Of a stretch of 63,647 nt of DNA, positions 1-8,752 are shown piece by piece. Source of the DNA: Cereibacter johrii (GTDB lineage Bacteria; Pseudomonadota; Alphaproteobacteria; Rhodobacterales; Rhodobacteraceae). Position 1 is the stretch's first letter. Each line of letters opens with the position of its first letter. The notes beneath the pieces are model-generated. The model worked only from the letters and a program-made list of their open reading frames with translations. It did not search any database and was not told the DNA's origin. A program made the position numbers and the translations under genes. The stretch spans positions 1-63,647 of the forward strand of contig NZ_MABH01000051.1 in the NCBI RefSeq assembly GCF_001720585.1, in the 5' to 3' direction.

Positions 1-167
1 GATGCCCCCGCGGCCGGCTCCCTGGGTGCCGTGCGGCGCAGGGGCGCGCGCCGTTCGGCCGGCGGACGGGCGCACGGCCGCGGCTCCGCTTGTTGCGGAG
101 GGCGGTGGCCGCGTGTAAGACCGCAACCCACATGGGCCCGACGACGGGCTGGCAGAGGAGTCATGGC

Positions 168-1430
168 ATGCGTCGAGTGGTTGTCACGGGGCTGGGCATG
201 GTCACGCCGCTGGCGTGCGGCGTCGAGGAGACCTGGAAGCGGCTGCTGGCCGGTCAGTCCGGCGCGGGCCTCATCCAGCGGGTCGACACGTCCAACGTGA
301 CCACGCAATATGCCTGCGAGATCCCGGTGGGCGACGGCAGCGACGGCACCTTCAACGCCGACGACTGGATGGAGCCCAAGGACCGGCGCAAGGTCGATGA
401 CTTCATCCTCTATGCCATGGCCGCGGCCACGCAGGCGGTGAAGGATTCAGGCTGGGAGCCCCAGTCCGAGGAAGACCGCTGCCGCACGGGCGTGATGATC
501 GGCTCGGGCATCGGCGGGCTCTCGGCCATCGCCGACACGGCCGTGCTCATCAAGGAAAAGGGGCCGAAGCGCGTCTCGCCCTTCTTCATCCCCTCGGCGC
601 TCATCAATCTGGCCTCGGGGCAGGTCTCGATCCGCTTCGGCTACAAGGGCCCGAACCATGCCGTCGTGACCGCCTGCTCGACCGGCGCCCATGCGATCGG
701 GGACGCGGCCCGGCTGATCCAGCTCGGCGATGCCGACGTGATGCTCGCGGGCGGCGCCGAGAGCCCGATCTCCGAGATCGGCATCGCGGGCTTCAATGCC
801 TGCAAGGCGCTCTCGACCAAGCGGGGCAACGAGCCCGAGGCCGCCTCGCGGCCCTGGGATGCCGACCGCGACGGATTCGTGATGGGCGAGGGCGCCGGCG
901 TCGTGGTGCTCGAGGAATATGAACATGCCAGGGCGCGCGGCGCCAAGATCTATGCCGAGGTGCTGGGCTACGGTCTGTCGGGCGATGCCTACCACATCAC
1001 CGCTCCGTCCGAGGACGGGGACGGCGGCTTCCGCTCGATGACCATGGCGCTGAAGCGCGCGGGCCTCGAACCCTCGGCGGTCGACTATATCAACGCCCAT
1101 GGCACCTCGACCATGGCCGACGTGATCGAGCTCGGCGCGGTCGAGCGGCTTCTGGGCGAGGCGGCAGCGGCGGCCACCATGTCCTCGACCAAGTCGAGCA
1201 TCGGGCACCTGCTGGGCGCTGCGGGCGCGGTCGAGGCGATCTTCTGCGTGCTGGCCATCCGCGATCAGGTGGCGCCACCCACGCTGAACCTCGACAACCC
1301 GGCCGTGGAGGCGAAGATCGACCTCGCGCCCAAGGCGGCGCGCCCGCGCAAGATCGACGTGGCGCTCTCGAATTCCTTCGGCTTCGGCGGCACGAACGCG
1401 TCGCTGGTGCTGGGACGGGTCACCTCGTGA
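168..1430 (+). CDS. fabF: beta-ketoacyl-ACP synthase II (FabF)
   Basis: This enzyme condenses malonyl-ACP with acyl-ACP in the elongation step of cytosolic type II fatty acid synthesis. The protein opens with MRRVVVTGLGMVTPL, has the active-site cysteine in the VTACSTGAHAIGDA stretch, the first catalytic His in INAHGTST and the second in KSSIGHLLGAAGA, and ends with the NSFGFGGTNAS signature. Its 420 residues are the usual FabF length. The frame is open upstream to 90, but the ATG at 168 follows an AGAGGAG ribosome site and gives the conserved N-terminus. In related bacteria acpP lies just upstream, outside this window. The stop overlaps the start of mltG, so the two are translationally coupled. 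Confidence 0.96.
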   Translation: MRRVVVTGLGMVTPLACGVEETWKRLLAGQSGAGLIQRVDTSNVTTQYACEIPVGDGSDGTFNADDWMEPKDRRKVDDFILYAMAAATQAVKDSGWEPQSEEDRCRTGVMIGSGIGGLSAIADTAVLIKEKGPKRVSPFFIPSALINLASGQVSIRFGYKGPNHAVVTACSTGAHAIGDAARLIQLGDADVMLAGGAESPISEIGIAGFNACKALSTKRGNEPEAASRPWDADRDGFVMGEGAGVVVLEEYEHARARGAKIYAEVLGYGLSGDAYHITAPSEDGDGGFRSMTMALKRAGLEPSAVDYINAHGTSTMADVIELGAVERLLGEAAAAATMSSTKSSIGHLLGAAGAVEAIFCVLAIRDQVAPPTLNLDNPAVEAKIDLAPKAARPRKIDVALSNSFGFGGTNASLVLGRVTS

Positions 1431-2608
1431 TGTGGCGCTCCGTCGCCTCCAACGCGCTGACCCTCTTCATCGTGGTGCTGGTGGCGGCGGCGGGGTTGCT
1501 GGCCTGGGGACGGCAGGAATATACCGGCCCCGGCCCGCTCGCCGAGGCCGTCTGCCTGCGGGTGGAGCGGGGCGACTCGCTCTCGGTCGTGAGCCGCAGG
1601 CTTGAGGATCAGGGCGCGGTCAGCGATGCGCGGATCTTCCGCATCGGCGCGGACTATTCCGATCAGGCCGCAGGGCTGAAGTTCGGCAGCTACCTGCTGC
1701 CGCCGGGCGCCTCGATGGCCGAGATCCTCGACATCCTGACCGCGGGCGGCCAGTCGACCTGCGGGCGCGAGGTGAACTACCGGATCGGCGTGGTGGCGGC
1801 CGAGATCATCCTGCGCGAGTTCGACGCGGCCGCCGGCCGCTATGTCGAGGTGGCGAAATTCGTGCCCGGCGAGGGCGAGGCGCCCGAGGCCTATGCGGAG
1901 GCGGCCGAGGAGGGCGACCTGCGCTGGCGCGTGACGCTCGCCGAAGGGGTGACGAGCTGGCAGGTGGTCGAGAGCCTGCGCAAGGCCGAGTTCCTCGAGG
2001 GCGAGATCAAGGAGGTTCCGCCCGAAGGGTCGCTCGCCCCCGACAGCTACGAGGTGGCCCGCGGCGACGACCGGGCAGCGCTTCTGGCGCAGATGCAGGA
2101 CCGGCAGGCCCGCATCATCGCCGAGCTCTGGGCCGCGCGTTCGGCGGATGTGCCCTATGCCACGCCGGAAGAGGCGATGGTCATGGCGAGCATCGTGGAG
2201 AAGGAGACCGGCATCGCGAGCGAGCGGCCGCAGGTGGCGAGCGTCTTCGTCAACCGCCTGGCCCAGGGGATGCGGCTGCAGACCGATCCCACGGTGATCT
2301 ACGGCCTGACAGAGGGCAAGGGCGTGCTGGGACGCGGCCTGCGCCAGAGCGAGCTGCGCCGCCGGACGGATTACAACACCTATGTGATCGACGGGCTGCC
2401 GCCCACGCCCATCGCCAATCCGGGGCGGCTCTCGATCGAGGCGGCGCTCAATCCGGCCGAGACCGACTATCTCTATTTCGTGGCCGATGGCAGCGGCGGG
2501 CACGCCTTCGCCACCACGCTGGCCGAGCACAACCGCAACGTGGCCGCCTGGCGCAAGATCGAGGCCGAGCGCGGGATGCCGCCGCCGGTCGGCATTCAGG
2601 GCGAGTGA
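1430..2608 (+). CDS. mltG: endolytic murein transglycosylase MltG (YceG-like)
   Basis: This inner-membrane lytic transglycosylase cleaves nascent glycan strands and is thought to release the growing end of peptidoglycan. The N-terminus has one hydrophobic membrane anchor (about residues 9-25). The C-terminal YceG domain carries the family signature MASIVEKETG with the catalytic Glu, followed by SVFVNRLAQGMRLQTDPTV and the NTYVIDGLPPTPIANPG stretch. A GTG at 1427 is an alternative start, but the ATG at 1430 overlaps the fabF stop as TGATG and looks the better choice. The fabF-mltG pair is a common arrangement in alphaproteobacteria, and its length of about 392 aa is normal. Confidence 0.94.
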   Translation: MWRSVASNALTLFIVVLVAAAGLLAWGRQEYTGPGPLAEAVCLRVERGDSLSVVSRRLEDQGAVSDARIFRIGADYSDQAAGLKFGSYLLPPGASMAEILDILTAGGQSTCGREVNYRIGVVAAEIILREFDAAAGRYVEVAKFVPGEGEAPEAYAEAAEEGDLRWRVTLAEGVTSWQVVESLRKAEFLEGEIKEVPPEGSLAPDSYEVARGDDRAALLAQMQDRQARIIAELWAARSADVPYATPEEAMVMASIVEKETGIASERPQVASVFVNRLAQGMRLQTDPTVIYGLTEGKGVLGRGLRQSELRRRTDYNTYVIDGLPPTPIANPGRLSIEAALNPAETDYLYFVADGSGGHAFATTLAEHNRNVAAWRKIEAERGMPPPVGIQGE

Positions 2609-2621
2609 GGGGCCGGGCGAT

Positions 2622-2640
2622 CCTTACCGAAAGGTTAAGG
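2622..2640 (+). terminator. hairpin after mltG
   Basis: CCTTACC, a GAAA tetraloop and GGTTAAGG form a 7-bp stem with one bulged T, 13 bases after the mltG stop. There is no T-run, so it may be a weak terminator or an RNA-stabilising hairpin separating fabF-mltG from the GTA operon. Confidence 0.4.
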
Positions 2641-2679
2641 GGTCGTCCGCCAAACCCTTGAGGATGCACGCTTTTCCGC

Positions 2680-2708
2680 TTGACTTTGCGGGCGGTCCGA
2701 TGTATCCC
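2680..2708 (+). promoter_or_regulatory. candidate promoter of the GTA operon
   Basis: TTGACT at 2680-2685 and TATCCC at 2703-2708 are separated by exactly 17 bases, a good sigma-70-like -35/-10 pair about 98 bases before the first GTA gene. GTA operons in this order are driven from upstream of g1 and activated by GafA; the promoter position here is inferred from the motif alone. Confidence 0.5.
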
Positions 2709-2805
2709 TTGTGACAGGATGGAAGAGGTGGGCAAGCGGCACGGGGCAACCCGGGGCCGCTTTTCCTTTGTCCGGCCGAGCCTCGGGAGGCGAAAGCAGC
2801 AGCGC

Positions 2806-3123
2806 ATGACGATCGTCGACAAAGCCCCGCCAGTGGATCTGCTGGCGGAGACGGAGAAGCTTTACCGCGAGGCGGCCGAGGATCTGGTCCGCGCGCGCCG
2901 GAAGCTGTCGGAAGGCCGTGCCGAGGAAGTCCGGGCCGCCGTTCAGGCGGTGAAGGACCTCAAGGCCGCGCTTCAACTGGTGATGGATGAAAGGGCGAGG
3001 GTTGAAAAGCTACGCAGAACCGCGGGCGGCATCGTGCATGACTACGCCCTCGACTTCGACGCGGCCCGACGTGAGATCGGGCGCCGGCTGGCTCGCCTCC
3101 GCGACGCCGAACAGGGTGGATGA
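2806..3123 (+). CDS. GTA gp1, small terminase-like protein
   Basis: This 105-aa, highly charged, helical protein is the first gene of the GTA cluster. In R. capsulatus the equivalent gp1 has been identified as the small terminase that recruits DNA for packaging by TerL. The start ATG at 2806 follows a purine-rich stretch (GGGAGGCGAAAG) that can serve as ribosome site. The chain runs MTIVDKAPPVDLLAETEKLY through a coiled-coil-like region rich in Arg, Glu and Ala. Its 3' end overlaps the terminase large subunit in another frame. The family call rests mainly on position, size and helical character rather than a strong motif. Confidence 0.75.
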   Translation: MTIVDKAPPVDLLAETEKLYREAAEDLVRARRKLSEGRAEEVRAAVQAVKDLKAALQLVMDERARVEKLRRTAGGIVHDYALDFDAARREIGRRLARLRDAEQGG

Positions 3124-4414
3124 GTTCCTGGGGCAGCTGAGCGCGAACGCGCTGCTCGCGCTGCCCTGGCTGTTCGAGTTCTGGGCGCTGCCGCACCAGC
3201 TTCCGCCCGAAGGTGTCTGGAAGAGCTGGGTGGTGATGGGCGGCCGCGGCGCGGGCAAGACCCGGGCGGGCGCCGAATGGGTGCGGGCCGAGGTCGAGGG
3301 CGCGCGTCCGGGCGATCCGGGGCGGTCGCGCCATGTGGCGCTGGTGGGCGAGACGATCGATCAGGCGCGCGAGGGGATGGTCTTCGGCGAGAGCGGGATC
3401 CTTGCCTGCTCGCCGCCCGACCGGCGGCCCGAATGGGAGGCGGGGCGCAAGCGGCTCGTCTGGCCGAACGGCGCCGTGGCGCAGATCTTCTCGGCCCACG
3501 ACCCCGAGAGCCTCCGCGGGCCGCAGTTCGATGCGGCCTGGGCCGACGAGCTGGCGAAATGGGGCCGGGCCGAGGAGGCCTGGGACATGCTGCAATTCTC
3601 GCTCCGGCTGGGGGATCAACCGCGGCAGGTGGTGACGACGACGCCGCGCAACGTGCCGGTGCTGCGCCATATCCTCGACAATCCCTCGACGGTGGTGACC
3701 CACGCGCCCACCGAGGCGAACCGGGCCTATCTCGCGCGGTCGTTCCTGGCCGAGGTTCATGCCCGCTACGACGGCACGCGGCTCGGGCGGCAGGAGCTGG
3801 AGGGGCTGCTGCTGGAGGATGTGGAGGGCGCGCTCTGGACCACGGCGCGGCTCGAGGCGTCGAGGCTCGAGACGCCGGGGCCGCTCGACCGGATCGTGGT
3901 GGCGGTGGACCCGCCGGTGACGGGGACCGAGGCCTCGGACGAATGCGGCATCCTCGTGGTGGGCGCGCGGACGGCCGGACCGCCGCAGGACTGGCGGGCG
4001 GTGGTGCTCGAGGATGCTTCCGTCCGGGCCGCGAGCCCGGATCGCTGGGCGCGGGCGGCGCTCGAGGCGCTGGCGCGCCACGGGGCCGACCGGCTGGTGG
4101 CGGAGGTCAATCAGGGCGGCGATCTGGTCGAGGCGGTGATCCGGCAGATCGACCCGCTGGTGCCGTTCCGGGCGGTTCATGCCTCGCGCGGGAAGGCTGC
4201 CCGGGCCGAGCCGGTGGCCGCGCTCTACGAGCAGGGGCGGGTGCGCCATCTGCGCGGCCTGGGCGAGCTCGAGGAGCAGATGTGCCGGATGACGCTGCGC
4301 GGCTACGAGGGCCGCGGCTCGCCCGACCGGGTCGATGCGCTGGTCTGGGCGGTGACGGAGCTGATGATCGAGCCGGCGCGGGCTTGGGTCTATCCGAGGC
4401 TGCGCCGGCTCTAG
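3038..4414 (+). CDS. GTA terminase large subunit (gp2)
   Basis: This ATPase and nuclease packages DNA of near-fixed length into GTA heads. The Walker A motif GGRGAGKTRAG is obvious near residue 70, followed by a Walker B-like FDAAWADELAKW stretch. The C-terminal half has the RNase H-like nuclease signature VVAVDPPVTGT with acidic residues and ends in a conserved DRVDALVWAVTELM segment typical of phage terminases. The start is uncertain: ATG 3038 (used here) lies within g1, and GTG 3116 also fits. The length of about 430-458 aa is normal for the GTA family. Confidence 0.9.
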   Translation: MTTPSTSTRPDVRSGAGWLASATPNRVDEFLGQLSANALLALPWLFEFWALPHQLPPEGVWKSWVVMGGRGAGKTRAGAEWVRAEVEGARPGDPGRSRHVALVGETIDQAREGMVFGESGILACSPPDRRPEWEAGRKRLVWPNGAVAQIFSAHDPESLRGPQFDAAWADELAKWGRAEEAWDMLQFSLRLGDQPRQVVTTTPRNVPVLRHILDNPSTVVTHAPTEANRAYLARSFLAEVHARYDGTRLGRQELEGLLLEDVEGALWTTARLEASRLETPGPLDRIVVAVDPPVTGTEASDECGILVVGARTAGPPQDWRAVVLEDASVRAASPDRWARAALEALARHGADRLVAEVNQGGDLVEAVIRQIDPLVPFRAVHASRGKAARAEPVAALYEQGRVRHLRGLGELEEQMCRMTLRGYEGRGSPDRVDALVWAVTELMIEPARAWVYPRLRRL

Positions 4415-4485
4415 ATCCGGCCTCGCAGGCGACGAGAGCCGCGCCCGGCGGGGCGCATGTCCGCGCCACAATGGAGTTCTTGCTG

Positions 4486-5907
4486 ATGCTGTTCGACTTC
4501 CTGAGGAAACCGGCGCGCGCGCCGGCGCCCGAGCGCAAGGCCTCGGCCACGGGGCCCGTGGTGGGCTGGAGCACGGGGCGCGTGGCCTGGAGCGCGCGGG
4601 ACATGGTGTCGCTGACCCGGACCGGGTTTCTGGGCAATCCGATCGCCTTCCGCTCGGTCAAGCTGATCTCGGAGGCGGCGGCCGCGCTGCCTCTGGTGCT
4701 GCAGGATGCGGGGCGGCGCTACGAGAGCCACCCGATGCTGGATCTGATCGCGCGGCCCAATCCGTTGCAGGGGCGGGCCGAGCTGCTCGAGGCGCTCTAT
4801 GCGCAGCTTCTGCTGACGGGAAACGCCTATCTCGAGGCGGTGGCGGGATCGGCGCGGCTGCCGGGAGAGCTGCATCTTCTGCGTTCGGACCGGATGAGCC
4901 TCGTGCCGGGGCCGGACGGGTGGCCGGTGGCCTACGATTATGCGGTGGGCGGGCGGCGCATCCGCTTCGACATGACGGCGGGCCTGCCGATCTGCCATAT
5001 CCGCACCTTCCATCCGCAGAACGATCACTACGGTTTCTCGCCCTTGCAGGCGGCGGCGGTGGCGCTCGACGTGCATGTGGCGGCTTCGGCCTGGTCGAAG
5101 GCGCTGCTCGACAATGCTGCCCGGCCCTCGGGGGCCATCGTCTATCGCGGGTCGGACGGGCAGGGAACCTTGTCCTCGGATCAGTATGACCGGCTGGTGG
5201 GCGAGATCGAGGCCAACCATCAGGGCGCGCGCAACGCGGGGCGGCCGATGCTGCTGGAGGGCGGGCTCGACTGGAAGCCGATGGGCTTCTCGCCCTCCGA
5301 CATGGAGTTTCACACGACGAAGGAGGCTGCGGCGCGCGAGATCGCCATCGCCTTCGGCGTGCCGCCGATGCTGCTCGGCATCCCCGGCGAGGCGACCTAT
5401 GCCAACTATCAGGAGGCGCACCGGGCCTTCTACCGGCTGACGGTGCTGCCGCTGGCGGCGAAGGTCTCGGCCACGCTGTCGCACTGGCTCGGCAGTTTCA
5501 GCGGCGAGGCGGTGGAACTGCGGCCCGACCTCGATCAGGTGCCGGCGCTGGCGGCGGAGCGGGATCAGCAGTGGGCGCGGGTCGCCGCGGCGGATTTCCT
5601 GACGGAGGCCGAGAAGCGGAGGCTCCTCGGCCTGCCGAGGATCGCGGAGGAGGAGGGAGATGGATCAGGGCGGCTCCCGGTTCCTGTTTCAGAGCTTCGA
5701 CGCGGCCCATGCCCGGATCGAGGCGAACGAGCGGGTCGCGGGCGAACGCTGGACGGCGCTCGATTTCCGCCTCGGCCGCATCGAGAACGGGCTGGAGCGG
5801 GTGGAGCAACGGATGTGGCTCTGGCTCTACGGTGTCGCGGCCTTCCTGCTGATGCAGGGGGCCGAGGCCGTCGTGCGGGCCCTTTTGGAGTGAGCGGATG
5901 CGAATGA
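4486..5907 (+). CDS. GTA portal protein (gp3) with an overlong 3' end
   Basis: This HK97-type portal protein forms the ring at the head vertex through which DNA enters and leaves. The chain has LTRTGFLGNPIAFRSVKLI near the N-terminus, the LLLTGNAYLEAV stretch, and the C-terminal GVPPMLLGIPGEATYANYQEA signature of phage portal proteins. ATG 4486 is preceded by GGAG at good distance; ATG 4471 is an alternative. The recognisable portal ends near 5660 (about 391 aa, the usual size), but no stop occurs there. The frame stays open another 82 codons, in low-complexity Arg/Gly/Pro sequence that overlaps all of g3.5. Confidence 0.88.
   Translation: MLFDFLRKPARAPAPERKASATGPVVGWSTGRVAWSARDMVSLTRTGFLGNPIAFRSVKLISEAAAALPLVLQDAGRRYESHPMLDLIARPNPLQGRAELLEALYAQLLLTGNAYLEAVAGSARLPGELHLLRSDRMSLVPGPDGWPVAYDYAVGGRRIRFDMTAGLPICHIRTFHPQNDHYGFSPLQAAAVALDVHVAASAWSKALLDNAARPSGAIVYRGSDGQGTLSSDQYDRLVGEIEANHQGARNAGRPMLLEGGLDWKPMGFSPSDMEFHTTKEAAAREIAIAFGVPPMLLGIPGEATYANYQEAHRAFYRLTVLPLAAKVSATLSHWLGSFSGEAVELRPDLDQVPALAAERDQQWARVAAADFLTEAEKRRLLGLPRIAEEEGDGSGRLPVPVSELRRGPCPDRGERAGRGRTLDGARFPPRPHRERAGAGGATDVALALRCRGLPADAGGRGRRAGPFGVSGCE
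5660..5893 (+). CDS. GTA gp3.5-like small protein
   Basis: This 77-aa protein lies between portal and protease, where R. capsulatus GTA has orfg3.5. The first 50 residues are charged and heptad-like (AHARIEANERVAGERW), and the last 25 contain a hydrophobic segment, MWLWLYGVAAFLLM, that could be a membrane helix. GAGGAGGGAG just before the ATG is a good ribosome site. It sits in a different frame from the portal, whose frame runs across it entirely. Its function is not known to me. Confidence 0.7.
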   Translation: MDQGGSRFLFQSFDAAHARIEANERVAGERWTALDFRLGRIENGLERVEQRMWLWLYGVAAFLLMQGAEAVVRALLE

Positions 5908-6461
5908 GGGACGAATTCGGTGCGCCCGAACGGAAGTTTCACCGGCCCGAGACCGGGCTCGTATTGTCCGAGGGCTCGGTGATCGAGGGCTATGCGTCGA
6001 TCTTCGGGCGGGCCGACAATGGCGGCGACGTGGTGGCGCGCGGCGCCTATGCCGCCTCGCTCGAGGCCATGCGGGCGCAGGGACGGCGGGCGAAGATGCT
6101 CTGGCAGCACGACCCGGCCGAGGTGATCGGCGTCTGGGACGAGGTGCACGAGGACGAGACCGGCCTGTGGGTCAGAGGCCATATCCTGCCCGAGATCGGA
6201 CGCGGCCGGGAAGCCGCCGCGCTGATCGCGGCGAAGGCGCTCGACGGGCTGTCGATCGGCTACCGGACGGTGCGCGCCGAGCGGGACGGCAAGGGCCGGC
6301 GGGTGCTGACCGAGATCGAGCTCTGGGAGGTGTCGCTCGTCACCTTCCCGATGCTGCCCGAGGCGCGGGTCGCAGCCAAGGGCGAGGACCGTGACGGGCT
6401 GGACTGGCAGGACATCGCCGACCTCTTCGAGGGCGCCCGGCGAAGCCTCTCCGGGGGCTGA
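5898..6461 (+). CDS. GTA prohead protease (gp4), HK97 family
   Basis: This peptidase of the U35 herpesvirus-assemblin fold matures the capsid by trimming scaffold or the capsid N-terminus. Characteristic segments are VIEGYASIFGRADNGGDVV, then KMLWQHDPAEVIG with the catalytic His, and LSIGYRTVRAER with the catalytic Ser. The closing segment LWEVSLVTFPMLPEA is the classic prohead-protease ending. ATG 5904 is an alternative start. Its 187 aa are typical for the GTA version, which is followed directly by the capsid gene. Confidence 0.92.
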   Translation: MRMRDEFGAPERKFHRPETGLVLSEGSVIEGYASIFGRADNGGDVVARGAYAASLEAMRAQGRRAKMLWQHDPAEVIGVWDEVHEDETGLWVRGHILPEIGRGREAAALIAAKALDGLSIGYRTVRAERDGKGRRVLTEIELWEVSLVTFPMLPEARVAAKGEDRDGLDWQDIADLFEGARRSLSGG

Positions 6462-6526
6462 TTGCAAGGCCGGACCGGACAGCTCCGGGCCTGACCCGAA
6501 CCACCGCAAGCCAGAGGAAGACGAGG

Positions 6527-7723
6527 ATGACCGAGACCTGGGCTCGGGCCGGGACAGGCATGTCCCCAGGCCCCGATCCGGCCGTGGAGGCGAAAGCCGC
6601 GATGGCCGGTTTCCTGAAGGAGATCAATCGCTTTCAGGATGAGGTGAAGACCGTGTTGCAACAACAGGAAGAGCGTTTGACCATGCTGGACCGCAAAACC
6701 ATGATCTACGGGCGCCCGGCGCTGTCGGCTGCGGCCGACCAGGAGGCGCCGCATCGCAAGGCGTTCGGCGCCTATCTCCGCTCGGGCGACGACGACGGTC
6801 TGCGCGGCCTTGTCCTAGAGGGCAAGGCGATGACGACGAGCGTCGCGTCGGATGGCGGCTATCTGGTCGATCCGCAGACCTCCGACACCATCCGCTCGAT
6901 GTTGCTGTCCACGGCCTCGATCCGTCAGATCGCCGGTGTGGTCCATGTGGAGGCCACGAGCTTCGACGTGCTGATCGACCGCACCGAAGTGGGGTCGGGC
7001 TGGGCCACCGAGGCGGGCACGATCAGCGAAAGCGCCTCGCCCACCATCGAGCGGATCTCGATCAAGCTGCACGAACTGTCGGCGATGCCCAAGGCGAGCC
7101 AGCGGCTGCTGGACGACTCGGCCTTCGACGTCGAGAGCTGGCTGGCGGGCAAGATCGCCACGCGCTTCATGCGGGCCGAGAGCGCGGCCTTCGTCAGCGG
7201 GGACGGGATCGACAAGCCGAGGGGCTTTCTGACGCCGGCGAAGGTTGCGAACGCGACCTGGAGCTGGGGCTCGATCGGCTATGTCCCCTCGGGTGCGGCG
7301 AGCGATTTCCTCGCCACGAACCCGGCCGATTGCATCATCACCCTGATCTATTCGCTCGGCGCCGATTACCGCGCGAATGCGACCTTCGTGATGAATTCCA
7401 AGACCGCGGGCGCGGTGCGCAAGATGAAGGACTCGGACGGCCGCTTCCTGTGGTCGGACGGGCTGGCCGCGGCAGAGCCTGCGCGGCTGATGGGATATCC
7501 GGTGCTGCTCTGCGAGGACATGCCGGACATTGCCGCGGGCGCCTTCGCCATCGCTTTCGGGGATTTCGCCGCCGGCTACACGATCGCCGAGCGGCCCGAG
7601 GTGCGGGTCCTGCGCGACCCGTTCTCGGCCAAGCCCCATGTCCTCTTCTACGCCACCAAGCGCGTGGGAGGCGATGTCAGCGACTATGCGGCGATCAAGC
7701 TCCTGAAGATCGCGGTGTCCTGA
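6527..7723 (+). CDS. GTA major capsid protein (gp5)
   Basis: This HK97-fold major capsid protein is 398 aa long. The N-terminal roughly 100 residues are a charged, coiled-coil-like delta region (EINRFQDEVKTVLQQQEERL) that the neighbouring protease is expected to remove. The mature domain begins near KAMTTSVASDGGYLVDPQ, the usual HK97 capsid start. The core has LIDRTEVGSGWATEAGTISE and the C-terminal GDFAAGYTIAERPEVRVLRD, both strongly conserved in phage and GTA capsids. A purine-rich AAGACGAGG stretch precedes the ATG. Confidence 0.95.
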   Translation: MTETWARAGTGMSPGPDPAVEAKAAMAGFLKEINRFQDEVKTVLQQQEERLTMLDRKTMIYGRPALSAAADQEAPHRKAFGAYLRSGDDDGLRGLVLEGKAMTTSVASDGGYLVDPQTSDTIRSMLLSTASIRQIAGVVHVEATSFDVLIDRTEVGSGWATEAGTISESASPTIERISIKLHELSAMPKASQRLLDDSAFDVESWLAGKIATRFMRAESAAFVSGDGIDKPRGFLTPAKVANATWSWGSIGYVPSGAASDFLATNPADCIITLIYSLGADYRANATFVMNSKTAGAVRKMKDSDGRFLWSDGLAAAEPARLMGYPVLLCEDMPDIAAGAFAIAFGDFAAGYTIAERPEVRVLRDPFSAKPHVLFYATKRVGGDVSDYAAIKLLKIAVS

Positions 7724-7817
7724 GGACCCCGCGGATGGCCGCCCTCGCACGGGGCGCAGCGGGCGCGCGCCGGGGTCGTCCGGCGCGCGCATCCCTCGGG
7801 AGCTTTCGGAGGCATTC

Positions 7818-8417
7818 ATGATGTTGATCGAGCAGACGGCCGTGCCGGACAGCGCGCTGCCGATGGCCCGGTTCCGGGAGCATCTGCGGCTCGGGTCGGG
7901 CTTTGCCGAAGAGGGGCTGCAGGAGGCGCTGCTCGCGGCCTTCCTCCGGGCGGCCATCACCACCATCGAGGGCCGGACGGGCAAGGTGCTGCTGTCGCGG
8001 CGCTATCTGCTGGTGCTGGAGGAATGGCGGACCGACGAGGCGCAGGCGCTGCCGATCGCGCCGGTGGGCGAGATCCTGTCGGTGACGCTCGTCGATGCCG
8101 CGGGGCGGACTTTTCCCGTGTCGTCGACGCTCTGGCGGCTGGTGCGGGATCAGCATCGCCCGAAACTCGTGCCGCGCGGGTCGGTCCTGCCGGCGGTGCC
8201 GGAGGACGGGCGGATCGAGATCCTGTTCGAGGCGGGCTTCGGGGCGGACTGGTCCGCCGTGCCGGCCGATCTGGCGCAGGCCGTCCTGCTGCTGGCGGCC
8301 GACTATTACGAGAACCGCTACGAGCCGGGGCTGGGGGCCGCGGGCCTGCCGCGGGCCGTCACGGGCCTCATCGAGCGCTGGCGCATCGTCCGGGTGCTGG
8401 GCGGAGGGGCGGCCTGA
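7818..8417 (+). CDS. GTA head-tail connector (gp6), phage gp6-like
   Basis: This protein has the DUF-type phage conserved hypothetical fold (phiE125 gp8/gp6-like) and acts as an adaptor ring under the portal. The chain includes MARFREHLRLGSGFAEEG, then LLAAFLRAAITTIEGRTGK, which is the typical helical opening of gp6-like connectors. It ends in a helical LIERWRIVRVLGGGAA tail. A GGAGGC ribosome site precedes the ATG; the next codon (7821) is also ATG. The stop overlaps the start of g7 as TGATG. Confidence 0.86.
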   Translation: MMLIEQTAVPDSALPMARFREHLRLGSGFAEEGLQEALLAAFLRAAITTIEGRTGKVLLSRRYLLVLEEWRTDEAQALPIAPVGEILSVTLVDAAGRTFPVSSTLWRLVRDQHRPKLVPRGSVLPAVPEDGRIEILFEAGFGADWSAVPADLAQAVLLLAADYYENRYEPGLGAAGLPRAVTGLIERWRIVRVLGGGAA

Positions 8418-8752
8418 TGGGGGAGAGGCTGAACCGCCAGCTGGTCCTCGAGGCGCCCGTGGCAGAGGCGGACGGCGCCGGGGGATCGATCCTGTCGTGG
8501 ACGGCGCTCGGGACCGTCTGGGGGCGCATCGAGCCCGGCACGGGACGCGAGACCCAAGGGATCGAGATCCCGCTCGGAACGGTGCCGCTGAGGATCACGG
8601 TGCGCGCAGCGCCCGCAGGTGCGGCGGCCCGGCCGCAGCCGGGTCAGCGCTTCCGCGAGGGCGCGCGTCTCTATCCGGTGCTCGCCGTGACCGAGAAGGA
8701 TGCGGACGGGCGATACCTCATGTGCTTTGCGCGCGAGGAGGTTCCGGCATGA
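8417..8752 (+). CDS. GTA head-tail adaptor (gp7)
   Basis: This 111-aa protein corresponds to the phage head-tail joining protein family (Siphovirus HK97 gp10 / SPP1 gp16-like). Features are an N-terminal LNRQLVLEAPVAEADGAGG, then WTALGTVWGRIEPGTGRETQ, the segment that marks these beta-barrel adaptors. It starts one base inside the g6 stop and ends inside the g8 start, so it depends on coupled translation. Confidence 0.82.
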   Translation: MGERLNRQLVLEAPVAEADGAGGSILSWTALGTVWGRIEPGTGRETQGIEIPLGTVPLRITVRAAPAGAAARPQPGQRFREGARLYPVLAVTEKDADGRYLMCFAREEVPA

